From assembly GCF_963662255.1 (NCBI RefSeq), contig NC_085047.1:98773619-98837618 (forward strand): a stretch of DNA of 64,000 nt. Reading direction: 5' to 3'. The position numbers and the translations under genes are program-made. Each line of letters starts with the position of its first letter. Position 1 is the first letter of the stretch. The stretch comes from Cinclus cinclus. Lineage: Eukaryota > Chordata > Aves > Passeriformes > Cinclidae. Shown here one piece after another: positions 1 through 12,600 of this stretch. The notes below the pieces were generated by a model. The model saw nothing but the letters and a program-made list of their open reading frames with translations. It was not told where the DNA came from and ran no database searches.

Positions 1-821
1 AGGGGAGCTGTGCATTCCTGCCCCTCCAGCCCTTTGCATGCCAAATGAGCAGGGCTGCCCACGCTCATCCCTATGCATGTGCAAAGGGAAGCTCAAGACA
101 ATGTGCAGTTCATTTCTACACTGCTGAATTCATGTTAATTTAGAAAAAGAGAAACCTCTCTGTGATATGAAGTGGTCCACCCACTACTTCCTTTGCTCTG
201 GTATTCTGTCTATGAGTATGTACATTTTGGGTAAGAACTTGATTAAAGGGCCAAATCTGTCTTTCCCTGAAAGCTTTGCATTTAAAACCTCCCCACAGAA
301 AAAAGGATGGAATTATTTTTCCTCCCTTCATTTCCATTCAGAATACACATTTAACCTAATTTTGTTGCTTCCTGAGACTTCATGATTTTTTTTTATTCAT
401 CTCTAGCTTCTATATTTTGTGGTTTTTCTCCTCTAATAGGAGGCTAGAATAGGTGAAATGAAGGGGTTTTTTTTTCAATAATGATCATTCCTCTCAATAA
501 AGCAAGTTATAGATTTTATTTATATCACCAGGACAAAGTTATTTTTAAAATGTAATTCTTATTGAAAAGTGATCAGAAGAATACAAGAATTACTCTATTA
601 TTGTCAAATCCAGTTTATCCATCTACTGTTTTCAATAGGTCATATAACCCTCCTATCTAAATTTACCATCTCAGTTCTGCCATTTTAACTATTTGTCCAG
701 TATTAGTCTAACCCAATTTTCTCTAGTGATCCAAATTACAAAAAAAGGGGCAAGAAGGAGATAAATAAAGGAAAGAAAATGTACTAACAGGTGTTATACA
801 CACACTTTTTGCCGTCCATTT

Positions 822-837
822 AAAAAAAAAAAAAAAA
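822..837. repeat. poly(A) homopolymer, 16 nt
   Basis: An uninterrupted run of A after a T-rich flank. No AATAAA signal or gene-like sequence lies directly upstream, so nothing suggests a retrocopy tail. It is most simply a mononucleotide repeat and is likely length-variable. Confidence 0.9.
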
Positions 838-2291
838 CCCAGAAGTTTATTTCACAAATTTGGAAGAAAACCACTTGTGGGGAGAAAGAAAATAGCAACC
901 ATATGAGCTAAATCTGTCACCAAGAGAAGACCCTCTTCTACTCAAATGAGTTTTGGATCAGGCCTTATGAAGACACTTTCTGTAAGCTCATCTCCATTCA
1001 TGCATTTGGGCATCAGCTTGGGTTTGGCCAACATACATGTCTTCCTGCTTCTTTACTGTATCAACCACATCAAAGAGGCAATGTCACCTGGAGAACTTGG
1101 CCATACTTTTATAGTAAAGGCAGAGAAGGGTTTTTCCTCCTTGTTTCTCACCCCCAAAATCTTGGGCTAGAGCCCTGCTGTGGGGCTGAGCTCTTCAGGG
1201 ATGGAGCCAGTATTTTTTGGCACATACCATGGGTGCCAGAATTGCCTTTCTGGTCATGCTGAGGCAAGTGATGTTCCCTCGCAAACATCCTCACAAAGAT
1301 GTGGCTCTCTATTTTAATGAATATACAGAATGAGCAATTTTTAGCTGCGTATGCCACATCATGTATGAGCCAGCAAGTAGAAAAAAAGTCCTGCTACAAC
1401 AGCTAGACTGACTAATTCACATACAGCTGCAGCTGTGCTGCTGTGTCCAAGAAACATGTTGGCACACCCAAGAAAGGCTAGGTTTAAAATGCTCCCAGGC
1501 CAGTAGTTCTGAGTGGTCGTTTCCTCATATGAGGGATTTCCAAATAATCTTACAGATCTCTCGGGTATCTGGATATGCAAGCTATGCACGCATCAGAGAA
1601 TGTGCACTGCTATTAATTGCTATATTCTCTTTTTAAAGCAGCCTGTCAACAGAGGACTTGATTCAGCCTTTGATTCCTTCACTTGACCATCAATGGCACA
1701 TTCTGTCAAGCATTTTTGGGTGATTTGAAAAATACAGCAGATCTATCCCACTTTAGTAGAATTCATCAACAAATCCTAGGCATTGGAGATCTACCTGTAC
1801 CTCCTCTTTCTAAAACAACACACTATGACCTTTTCTACTTGCTTCTTATCAATGTGTAAACCCTTATGTTCAGCTGCATACAAATACTGTCACTGAAGAC
1901 AGCTGGAAAATCCTGACAGCCACAATCAACTGCAGCTGAGCTATTCCAAGACACAGCTACCTATCAAAGCCATTAAATCACTCTGCCTAGAAGGCAAGAA
2001 TAGGTTAGACAATCTATTTCAATTCTTAACTATCCTTATCATCAGAGAAATACTGATGTTTGCACACCTCCCTTTTATTCTGTTTTGGTGAGTCTTATTT
2101 CCTGTGGATGCAGAGAATGATATTGCCTCTTTGCCTGTGGTTATATTCAAGAAACTTGGAGTGGCTCTCTCACATCTTTTCTGTAAATTAAACAAACTCA
2201 CTCCTTTCAAACTTTTTAAATACGTAACAGTCTGTAAAGTTTTGGTAGATCAGAACCACCTCAAGATGGCTCACATAGTTCTTGATGAAGG

Positions 2292-2309
2292 ATGTCCAGG
2301 AATGGACAT
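2292..2309. repeat. Small inverted repeat, 7-bp arms with GGAA loop
   Basis: ATGTCCA is followed by GGAA and then TGGACAT, giving a perfect 7-bp stem with a 4-nt loop. A stem this short is expected by chance many times in 64 kb. No function is inferred. Confidence 0.6.
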
Positions 2310-2961
2310 GATACTTTTTCAGTCAAGCTTCAGCAGAGCTAAGTAGAGCAGGCAGATGACTTTGCATACAGCCTTTTATACAGCAGTCCTGTTTAAGCCC
2401 ACTGGATGATTCTGTGTCCAACACATGCCACTCTGAACCACAGATTAAATGCAAGGCAACAATGGTGACCACATCTTCCTCTGTGACCTTTTGCCTAGGA
2501 AACAATTTATTGCCTAACATGGGGATGTGACCTTGATAGCTCATAAATAAACACAGCATTTTGCACTTGACTTGTACATTATTTCAGATCCATCTGACAA
2601 AAACAAGTAAGTTTTAATTCCATTGTTCAGTGTTTATAGAGCAATTCCTCTCTTACTTTGGCATTGGCAGCATAGTGAAAAAACTTAGTCTCTACTTCAC
2701 TTTCCAAATCATTAATAAAAAAGGTTGATTAATTCTGGATGATGATAGATGTGTGGCTCAGAACATAGGATTGATCTCTTGTTCAGTATATAATTTTCAT
2801 TACACTTGCACAGACTGTTTACTGTGTTTATGGAGACATAGCACTCCAATCTCCCACAATTCCTGGGATTTTCAAGACAATACTAACATAAAGATCAGGT
2901 CTAGAACATCTCCCTTTCTTGAAAATTAGCTCTTTTCAAACAAAAGTATTAGGTTATTTCC

Positions 2962-2976
2962 TTTTTTTTTTTTTTT
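2962..2976. repeat. poly(T) homopolymer, 15 nt
   Basis: A pure T run followed by ATTTAG. It is a simple repeat with no neighbouring gene or transposon boundary that I can see. Confidence 0.9.
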
Positions 2977-3446
2977 ATTTAGTCTTTCCTTCAACACATG
3001 CTCAAAGCCCTCAGGTCATAGAGAAACTCAGTTAACAAATTCATATTGCCTAGACTACATTTTTCTACCTGTTCTTAAAATTGAGTACTTCTGGCTGTGT
3101 GTTTCTTTAAGAACAGTCACCAATTTGAATGGCTTGATAGTCATTAAAAATCCTTGTCAGATCTACTATTTCACTCACTTTAAGATTCTGGCAGTAATCA
3201 GAGAAACACTCTCCCATTCACTCACTTGAGATCTTTTGGTTATGATATTTTCCAATTCCAAGCTTCACTTCCAGTAGTCCTCTTTCTTCCCATGGACATC
3301 ACTGACAGCTGGAGCATATTTTTCATTTAATCACTTTGTTTCTGTGCTCTGCCACCTCTGCAGGGCAAATGCAATCCCTTATTTTCTAAAAAGTTGAAGA
3401 AATTTACTACTGGCACATTTCTTTTATGGTAAGCAAGAAGGACATG

Positions 3447-3459
3447 TTTTTTTTTTTTT
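3447..3459. repeat. poly(T) homopolymer, 13 nt
   Basis: An uninterrupted T run following GACATG. It is a simple sequence repeat and nothing around it suggests a mobile element. Confidence 0.85.
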
Positions 3460-4894
3460 ACTATGGGTCTGTGTTTCTGACTTTTAGACGCATCTTTATT
3501 GAGGCTTCTGTTCTTTTTCCTAACTTTGTGGAAAATGCACTGCTTGCTTCTAACTACCTCAAAAAGTTCTTTGTTTGACTAGGCTGAGTAGGCTGCTCTG
3601 CAAGCATTTCTCCAAAGTTTGAAATACTACCTCCAGTTCCTCTGTAATATCAACACTATTCACCAAACCACACATAAAACAGTATTAACAGATTCACTGG
3701 TTATTTGGTGAGAGCCTTTTACATCTAGGGATAGCTAAAAGTCACTTGTTCCCACCTCCACACCTGTTGTGATAAGTGCCAGCAGCCAGGTAATGCTGAC
3801 TTTCTGGTACAGGGACTGAGGAAGTGAAGAGTTTTCCTGGGCTCATATCCATGAAGCTGTGCAAGCCCAACAGTCCTTTCTGCTATGCCACTTACTGGCT
3901 TTTCTGCCCTACCTTTCGGATAATGCACTGACATTTTTCCTTCAAAATGCTTTTGTCTCTCACCCCAATAAAACAGTCAAAATGAGACAGCAGCTCACCA
4001 TCAATGCCAAAAGCAAAGAAGAAATTAGTATTAAAATCAGTTATTTTGCTCTCATAATGCCTTTTTCTTCCCCCAAATAAAGTAACTGTAAGAAAATACA
4101 AAGAAGAAAGGTTTATTTCAATACATCTGAATGCTCTAACCTTTCTAGATAATGTTATCCTCATTTTCTAAGAAAAAATTCAAGAAGTAGAATCTCAAGC
4201 AAAAGCTTAAGCAGCTTCTGTGATCTTTCCTTTATATCAACCCCTTCACCTCCAGCCAGAAGGAAAAGCTCCCATCACCTTCACCCAGCACCATGCCAGC
4301 CCACAGCCAGGACACCAGCAAGGAACAGAATATGACTCTGTCCACAGATCCACTGAGTGTGCTCTGGGACAATTTGTTTGCTCTTCTGGGCTGCTCAGAG
4401 TGTGGTGTCTCCAAAGGATGAGTCCTACCAGATACAGACCAGGCTCTGTGCTCCATCCAAAGGGATGCCAGCACAGGAAAAGCTTTGAAAGACAGCTCTA
4501 GCAAAAGAAAATTACATCAAATATATTCCAAAGGACTCCCCCAAACAGCTTCCATAGGAACCAAGGGTTTGTGTGACAGAAAACAAACAGAAAGTCACAT
4601 TAAGCACTAAGAAAAATTATATTTAAAAAATCAGAGGCTACAGATTATGGATTTACAAAGGAGTGACCCAGAGGATGATGCAGCTGCCCCTCAGCAGCAG
4701 GAGCCTTTGTCAATAACACACATTTTAGGATACTTTCATATTAAAGTACATTTTCAAGAATTCAGGCACTACAGGGAATGAGTTTGCAACTGATTTTGTT
4801 AAGAATCATCTTTCTTTTCTCAAGCTTTTTTCTTTAACTGAGATAGCATTTCACTATCCTGAAACAGTACTTTTAGAAATTATCCACCAGTGAT

Positions 4895-4911
4895 ATAAAT
4901 AAATAAATAAA
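4895..4911. repeat. (TAAA)n microsatellite, about 4 units
   Basis: A short perfect array of TAAA/AAAT units, 17 nt long. It is probably polymorphic, and no associated gene or element is seen. Confidence 0.85.
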
Positions 4912-6647
4912 GGATTCTTTTCTTGCCTTTATATTAACTTCTTCATCTTGTCATTTTGTGAAAGAGATATCAAAACATGGAAGAATATCCCAAGGATCTG
5001 TGACTCTTCAATATTAACTGATTCTTTTGTGAAGGTTTTATCTTACACAGTATCTGTTTCAAGAAAATGCTTATTTCCTACTCCGAGGCTAGTTCTTTTT
5101 ATCATTTTATAAACATGGGCTTTGCAGGTCTTTCAAAGCAAGATTTTTCTCTTTGCACTTTTCTAATTTAGGCTAGTACTGCCAAATATCATCGGCAGGA
5201 TATGTACAGAACCCTCCCTTACTGCACCTTTTGACCTGCATCATTGTAAGTTTTCTTCTTAAATATCTAATATTTACTATCTCTATACACATATTAATGC
5301 TTTTCTGCACTCATGTTTTACTGTGTAGCTGCCCTTAGAAGCTGTGAATAACCAAAACGACTTTTAGGGAGTCCAGACCAAACAAGTGAAATGTTTCACT
5401 GATCAACACCAGAAACTGATGTGTGAACAAATACAAGCTTGTGGATTACAGATATTTTATGTTCCCAACTGCCTCCACTAAGTAGAAGATACAGTGCCAC
5501 ACCCTCTTAGGACAGTATTTCTCCTACACCTACATTGGGGCACAGTTAAAATAATTTACAAAGTCTTTTGCTCATCTGAAAAAGTAGTTCTCACATCCAC
5601 CAAAAGCCACAAAACAAGAGACTTGAGGGTTCATGCTAGACTGCAAACTAGGTGCTTTCTACCAAACACAACTGGCCATGGTGGCCACTTCCTTCCTGAA
5701 TGGAAGAAATGCAGTAAATGCCACTGATGCTGCTTCACCCAGGAGCTGGTCCATAAAGCTTGTTGAGGAGAAAATTCCTTTCAAACTCTTCCATACCCAT
5801 GTGCAAACTCCATCTATACTCTGAAAATAACACATAGAAGCCAGCCTGTGGTTAGGCTAAAGGGAAGATGAGGTGCTGGCAGACACACCGTGTTCCCTCA
5901 AAGCACAGCATCTGATACTTGCAGTGATGGGGTACGAGCTGCCCTGTCAGCTGTCTGAATGAAGAAGGGTTTTCCCAACACGACAGGCTAGGCACATGCT
6001 GAGCCTTGCAGGCACAGTCCATCAACAAAGCAGGACACCAGGACCTCCACACCAGTACCAGAGAAACTAGTACCACGCCAAGAGCTAAAGATGCTTGGTA
6101 CACATCCCACACTTAGAAATTATTTATTAGAGAAATAAACTTGTAAGCAATTTATCCTTTGATATTTGGCTCACAATTCCCATGGAATCATAGGTACTAT
6201 GGAAGCTATTATAAATAATCTGTTAAAAAACTGCATCTGTTTCTTACGCAATGTTTCCAGCGTGAAACCAAGCTTGAACTTAACAGATGAGTTCTTCTAA
6301 TATGGGATCATTTCGCGGATAATTCTCCCAAATGACCTTAGATGCTTTTATATTTTTCATGACCAAATGAGTGTTTACATTTAAGCTTCCTCACTCTCCT
6401 TGATGGCTGCCCATTTTGTACAAAACTGCCCGATTTTAAAATGTGATAAATTCTGTACAAGAAAATGTTTTCATCCTATTCAGAATCTTGGGGATTGTCA
6501 TAATAGCTCACCTGCAAACATGAGGAATAATAAGAAAGCTGCTACGAAGAGTAGTTTTAGCAGTAACTTCTTTGTCATCAGAACTCAAGAGTTAAAATTA
6601 GACTCAGAGGTTCTTCAGATTAAATTCTGGGAGATAACATGGTAAAG

Positions 6648-6693
6648 AAAAGGGGTGATAGCAAAATGATAACAAAAGGGGTGATAACAAAAT
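6648..6693 (+). repeat. Short tandem duplication of a 20-nt unit
   Basis: A 20-nt unit beginning AAAAGGGGTGATA occurs at 6648-6667 and again at 6674-6693, separated by GATAAC. The copies differ at one position (AGCA versus AACA). This is consistent with a small recent tandem duplication with a point change. No coding role is seen. Confidence 0.85.
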
Positions 6694-9600
6694 TATTTTC
6701 TGCTGTGATTATAAAATAAATGTGTGCTTTTAAGTCTCATGAATAATCTCTGTGAAAAAAAGAGGATGAGCCTAAGTCTGGAAAATTTCCAAGTGTGTCT
6801 CTCCCATATCCTTTCACTGTTTTGATTTAACAAAAACACCCACACATACATACAGGAGATCTACTTCTCTACTCATACTAATAAGTGAAAGCATTCACCA
6901 GCAATCTAAAAGAGGCTTCTTTAATGGATCCAAAGAGGCTTAAGCACAACTACCATTAATTTAACATTAGGTCATTTTCTTGCCAGCATTCTGCCATCAC
7001 TAACATAAATATCTCTTTAACCACACACAAGTTCTTCTTGTTAAGTGACTTAACTAAAGTATACCACGATGAGAGAGCTGTTCTTAAGAACAGCCAGTCA
7101 ACTTTTTGCTTCCTAAAAGTTCAAAGACAGGATGTGATATCCCTTCTTCTGTCATTTCTTAAGAAAATTCAAAGCATAGAAAGGTGCCCAAAGATACACT
7201 GTTATCTTAGCATTTATGCTTTCTTCATTCTGTGTACATTTGATATTTCTACAGAGCAGAAACACCATTGCCAAACACCAAGATTGACTTAGGGTCTAAT
7301 CCTCCTCTTGAAGAGGGCAAAAATGTTGTTGTCTTGCCTTTTCACCAGCTTCCGATGGGACCCAGCTTGTAAGACTGGTCCTCAGAGTGGAAGCCCTGAA
7401 AATCCACAAAAGCAATGTTGTAATACAACAACCATCTGGAACAGCACAGAGAAGACTCAAAGCACTAGGCTGAAATCAAAAGGTCCAAGCACGACCTGAC
7501 CCTGCCAAAGGTGAAATGGGTTATTAGTACTAATCCTGGCTAGACTGCGGACTGGATTTGTTGATATTTTCTTGAAGAAAAGCAACTGGCCTGTACATAT
7601 TCAAAAAGAAAGGGACACACCTTATTTATTTTTGCCACTCTCCAGGAAGAGCTTGTTTAATCATCCCTAGGCCAGGGGTCCAACTTAGTTTCTAATTCAA
7701 GGAGGAATGGTTTTTGCAATACAAAGAAGTAAAGGGGGAAGACCCAAACATATACTGTCTGCAGTGATCCCTTTCCAGTGCATTAACTCCTCTTTTTGCA
7801 GGAGTCCTGAAGCCTCCTGAGACATAGCTCCAGAGAAAAACAGAGGATACAGGATGATAGGACTTCCCTTTATAAAAATCTAGGACTACAGAATAAATTC
7901 CTTCATGGGAAAAGCACGCTGGCAGCACAACCCATATTGTGGCCAGAAGCACAGACACTGTGGCAAGCGGCAGTGTGATGTGGGCTGCTGAGCAAATGAC
8001 AACCAAAAGAAGAAACTCCTCACAGATCTCTAAGTAGGTCTGTAATATTCAAGGAAATGTCATGCCTACAAGTGTCTATATAGGTCTCATTTTAAGAAGT
8101 GCACACTCAGTTTTACAACAAAAGGTACAAAGGATTTCTGGATTAAAGAATATAAAAGAGACATAATACTTGCTTGAAGGGAAAGCATGAATATGATTGT
8201 TTCCTAGACTATAAGGCATCTAAAGATAGTCCCTGAAAAGCGAAGGCTTTCTTAGACCAGTTTCGAGGTCACCCTTCCTGATCAATGACAGAAAACATGG
8301 AATCTTCCTGGCGGATTTCATGCATCTGGCCTCCTTTGCTTCCACTCCCTTCTGGAACTCTAGTACTTGAAGCAACCAAGTATGAAATACATTTTATTTA
8401 CATAAAGTATTACTGAAATATACATCCAGATGAAAAAGCCAAAACCAAACCATTAATTTGGATTCATTGCCATTTTTAAGAAGTCTTCATCAGCGACTGA
8501 CAGAATAGGATTCAAGCTTGCAAATCCAAGCTGCTCATCAAGAGGCTTTTTTTATAGGCAAGAGCAGCACCTCCAGGATACTACTCATCACATTATTTAA
8601 CAGCTATGAGAAGTGCAGGTGATGTTCTCTTCACAGGACTGCCTGCAGAGGGACCCTGGGGTGGCAGTGCCCATGTAGAGATTTACATTGATAGCATCTA
8701 GAATTAGACTAGACAAATCTCTACCCTCCAAAGAGAGGGAAGAAAAAAGGGCTTGGGATGAAAAAAGTGCAGCTTGAGCCTGGGGATGAGCTGGTTTCAG
8801 AGGGATAGCTTTATGTGGCTGTTCCCACAACGAAGCCAGTACATCTAGCTGGAATCAGAGCATCCAAACACCAGCACAGGGGTGACCTCCAGCCCATGGT
8901 ATCATGGTTTGGCTTGACCATGCTAGAACTAACATTTTATTCCAAAGTATTAACTGTCCTCCCCCATGTGGCAGAACACTTTGCCCTCTTCCATGGAAAC
9001 AAAAGATTTTCCTCCAAGCCTCCAAGCAGGTTACTCTGAAAATACATCCTTACAGCCTTATCTTAAAGACACAGGCCCCCAGTGAGGAGAAAAGGTTCAG
9101 CTAGGGACACTATCAAAAGTTTTGATTTTTAGTGATTAAAGGATTCAGGCATGACATTTCCTACTCCCAGCCCCATTTCAACCCTTTCAAATTAAGGACT
9201 GGATTCAATCACTGGCTTATTTTTACAGGCATTTAATCATAATAAAAAGTAAACAAATAAAAAACTCTGGCATTGAGACAAGCTCTGCAGCCTGCCTTCC
9301 TCCTCAGCACTGCTGCAACTCATTACAAGGCAGTTCAATTCAGTTATGAAAATGCCAGTACCTATTCTGATGCATGCACAAACCTGTAATGCATCCCCAG
9401 CTCTCTGGACAGCAAAGAGAACTGTTCAAAACTTAAAACAAGCACAAGGCAAGTTCTTACAATTATAAGTAGCTATGGCAGAATATTAGCAGATGCTATT
9501 TTAAAAAAAGCTGATATCACTCTCACCCTACAGAAGGTCTTACAATTATCCTGTTACCCAATTCTGAATACAGTGTTTTAAAAACAAAGTGTTAGGCTTA

Positions 9601-12600
9601 TTGCCTAGGTCAAAAATATTTGTTTTTGCTAAAAAGGGCCTGAGAAGCCAAACAAATCAATGGCTTTAAGTTTCTCTTGGAGTCTAGAAAGGATTTGAAG
9701 TTCAGAACAAACACGGTTTGTCACATGATGGAAGAAAAAGGAAAGCCGAATAATAAAATGCAACATCAGCATCTCCCTGAGAGAATCAAGAGTTTTTGCA
9801 TCATGTTCTTGCTAGTTCCTAATTTCAATTAGCAAAAAATTAGCAAAATCATTCTTGTTAACTTTGGCAGGAAATTCGGTTCAATCAAATGACTACTTAT
9901 TATCGTCTTTGACTAAAACCATGATTAACATAGAAAAACCCAAAAACAATATTTTGATGATTTTTAGGAATTTCTTACATGAAAAGGAGGGGACCAGAGA
10001 CAGGAGAGATGATTAAAGAGTGTTCCATTCAATTAAACTAAAATTGAGACATATCTGTGAAATGGAGTTGAAACTCAACATATAACATGCGAGAAACAAA
10101 ATACTTTACGCCTGTAATACAGAATTTTGGAAGGCAGATAAGTGCACCATTGTCATCCATTCTCATCCCTTGAGCTGCCCTGGGGAAATACCTGAACCCA
10201 TCACAGAGGAGTCCTCGCTGCTGAGTCTGGCAAAGGAAATAATCCATTAACATGTACTGACCCACACCAGCTCTGCCATCTGTGCCACACTGGCAGGCAG
10301 ACCCTTCCGACAGGCCTGGAGAAACTATTAAGCACATGATGCACTTTGAGCCTTTCCAAGCAAGCCTCTCCCTGCTTTCTCCCTGTCTTTCTTTTCACCC
10401 TCCTTACGGCAATGCAGTCAGGAGGGGCTGAACCCGGCACGGATTTGTACATTGCTTTGGACACAGCCACGCAGCTTCGCCTTTGGACCTGCCCTGCCCC
10501 AGCAGTGCAGGCAGACACCAGACACTGGGACCTCTTTGTACTGCTCGGGTAGCTTTGCAGTTATACGTAGAATTAAAGAACATAATCATCATTCACTTCT
10601 GGAGACAGACTGATCTTAAACACCTTAAACTGGGAACAAAAGACTGATGCTCTTATGGGGAAGAAAGCTGCACACCACTTCAGGATGAAATCATGAGGAT
10701 GCAAGGCATAAAACTGGGTTGTTGGTGACAGGAATTTTCAGTATATCCCCTCCAGAACTGATTAAAAATGTTCAAAGCACAGAGTTAATTTTGCTTCAAA
10801 ATATGACATGCTGGTTTCTTGCAAACATTTAATTTTTTCCTGATCGCCATCCAGTTCTCCATCTGTATGCCAAAAAGGATTGCTGGCAATCTCACTGAGC
10901 AGCAGTAACTAACCTTTCCTTTCTAGCTCCTCTCTTTTGAAAGCTTGTCCTATCCAGCAAGTGATATTTGGCTCTAAGCTGATCGAAAAAGTCTGTACTT
11001 AAAAATTCAGTAGTCCTGAAAGAGTCTTAGGAATTCAGGGAGGAACTATGGTTCCTCTATGGTGCTTGTCCTTAGTGGAGACTGTCTTCTGCAGTGCCAG
11101 AGGATAAAACTTCTAATATCAAAGGAAACAAATCTCTTCCCCCTCAACAGCTTAATAATATAAATAAAATAAAACCTGAGCAATGTTAAACAAATACAAA
11201 GTGAGAAGGCATACCCATTCTGTAAGCCACAGACTGGTGTTCTGTTTGCAGTATGAACAACAACTCATTCAACACTAATGAAAAAACACAGCTCTCACAT
11301 GGCAGATCCTGAATAGCTATCACTTCCACGAAAGCCTTTTTGACATCATGGTCTTTTTGAGGACCAAAAAATTACTATTACTGGTGTGCTACACTCCTAT
11401 TGCCAAGAATGAATGTTTTCTGGTCCTTTTTATACCCAGGTGGTGAAAACGTTTTTATGCATTTCCTTAGCCAGCAAAGCTTATAAGGATGCCTTATTTA
11501 TTTCCTATCACCCTTCACTGATTTCTTCTGTCTTCCTATAAATTAAGAAGGGTAGAATAATTTTAACAGTACTGGAAGACTTCCATAATTTTTCTTTAAT
11601 ACAAAAGAGTCATTAGAAAGATATAATTGCTATCTGTAAAGAGATGTAAATGTAGGACTGTTCAGGATTGTAATGAAAACAGAATCCCAAAGGCATTATC
11701 TTTATACTTCTAAAACTGGCTCCCTCTGTTTTGGGGAAGGAAACCCACCACACCAATCACAGCATTTTACAGTTAGTATAAAATTAAACAGAAGGGCCAC
11801 CCATGGTTGCAAGTAGCTGAAACAAAGCATTCAGCAGCACATGACAGCTAAAATCAAGCTCCTCCTTCTTGTTATTAAAATGCAGTACACGAGAAATATT
11901 TTATTTTATTGTCTGCTTCAGAAAAATGGTAACAGTCAATTTGAAATTTATAAGGTCTAGTATGGTAATCCAGTTTATCCTCTTGTTCGCCATCAGTGTT
12001 GATTAGACCCAAAGATGGGAGATAAGAAAAAAACCACAAATAAAATGAGAACCAGTGACTCACCTTGGGTACCAATTGTTTGTGGATAGGAAAAAGGTGG
12101 AAGCTTTTGATAAACAAGTTCTGGGCCTTCCCCGTAACTTCTGCTATTTAATGCGCAGAACATTACAAAGTAAAATTACTTTATTTTCCTGTACAGGAGT
12201 TACTGCAGTAGCCACAATGAAGGGAAGCGCATATGGCATAAGAAGATGAAGAATTGGTGCAGAAATGTAACATAATACATAAACAAGCCAACTAACTTGT
12301 GTGTAGTTGGAACAAATTTTTACCGCTAGCCTGCAATTCCACAGGGACAGTTGCGAGTAGTTTACCTTGCTCTGCTGCTCCACGTCCCCCAATCTAACTA
12401 TAGCTCTTGTTGTCAACACCTTTTTTTGACAGTCACGTTGTCTTTTTGGGAGGAAAGACAAGGTAAGAAGAAGAAGATGGTATAAGCAGCTTAGATTTCT
12501 TCTGAGTCTTGAACTCAGGAGTCATTTGCTTTGTTCATTCCTCACTCTTGCCCTTCTTGTTCCACCCCCCACCCAACAGATAACCTATCAGTACTTAAAC

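Larger units (their letters stand above)
1..2961. other. Unique non-coding DNA
   Basis: No gene is supported here. The sequence is AT-rich and has stop codons throughout all frames. The longest open frames are under about 80 codons and look random in composition. It contains short T runs near 386-394 and 466-475, a pure A run, and one small hairpin (listed separately). No CR1 match is visible. Short exons or diverged regulatory elements could be missed. Confidence 0.7.
2977..6647. other. Unique non-coding DNA
   Basis: No supported gene. Open frames reach about 93 codons, with overlapping frames of similar length on opposite strands at 4220-4504, which is typical of chance openness. The 5850-6110 part is a little GC-richer but codes for nothing recognisable. 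Apart from a T run and a TAAA microsatellite I see no repeats. Confidence 0.7.

Noticed and set aside
7692..8006. 104-codon - strand frame with hydrophobic N-terminal half
   Set aside because: The hydrophobic residues could suggest a membrane segment, but no family is recognised and there is no supporting gene structure.
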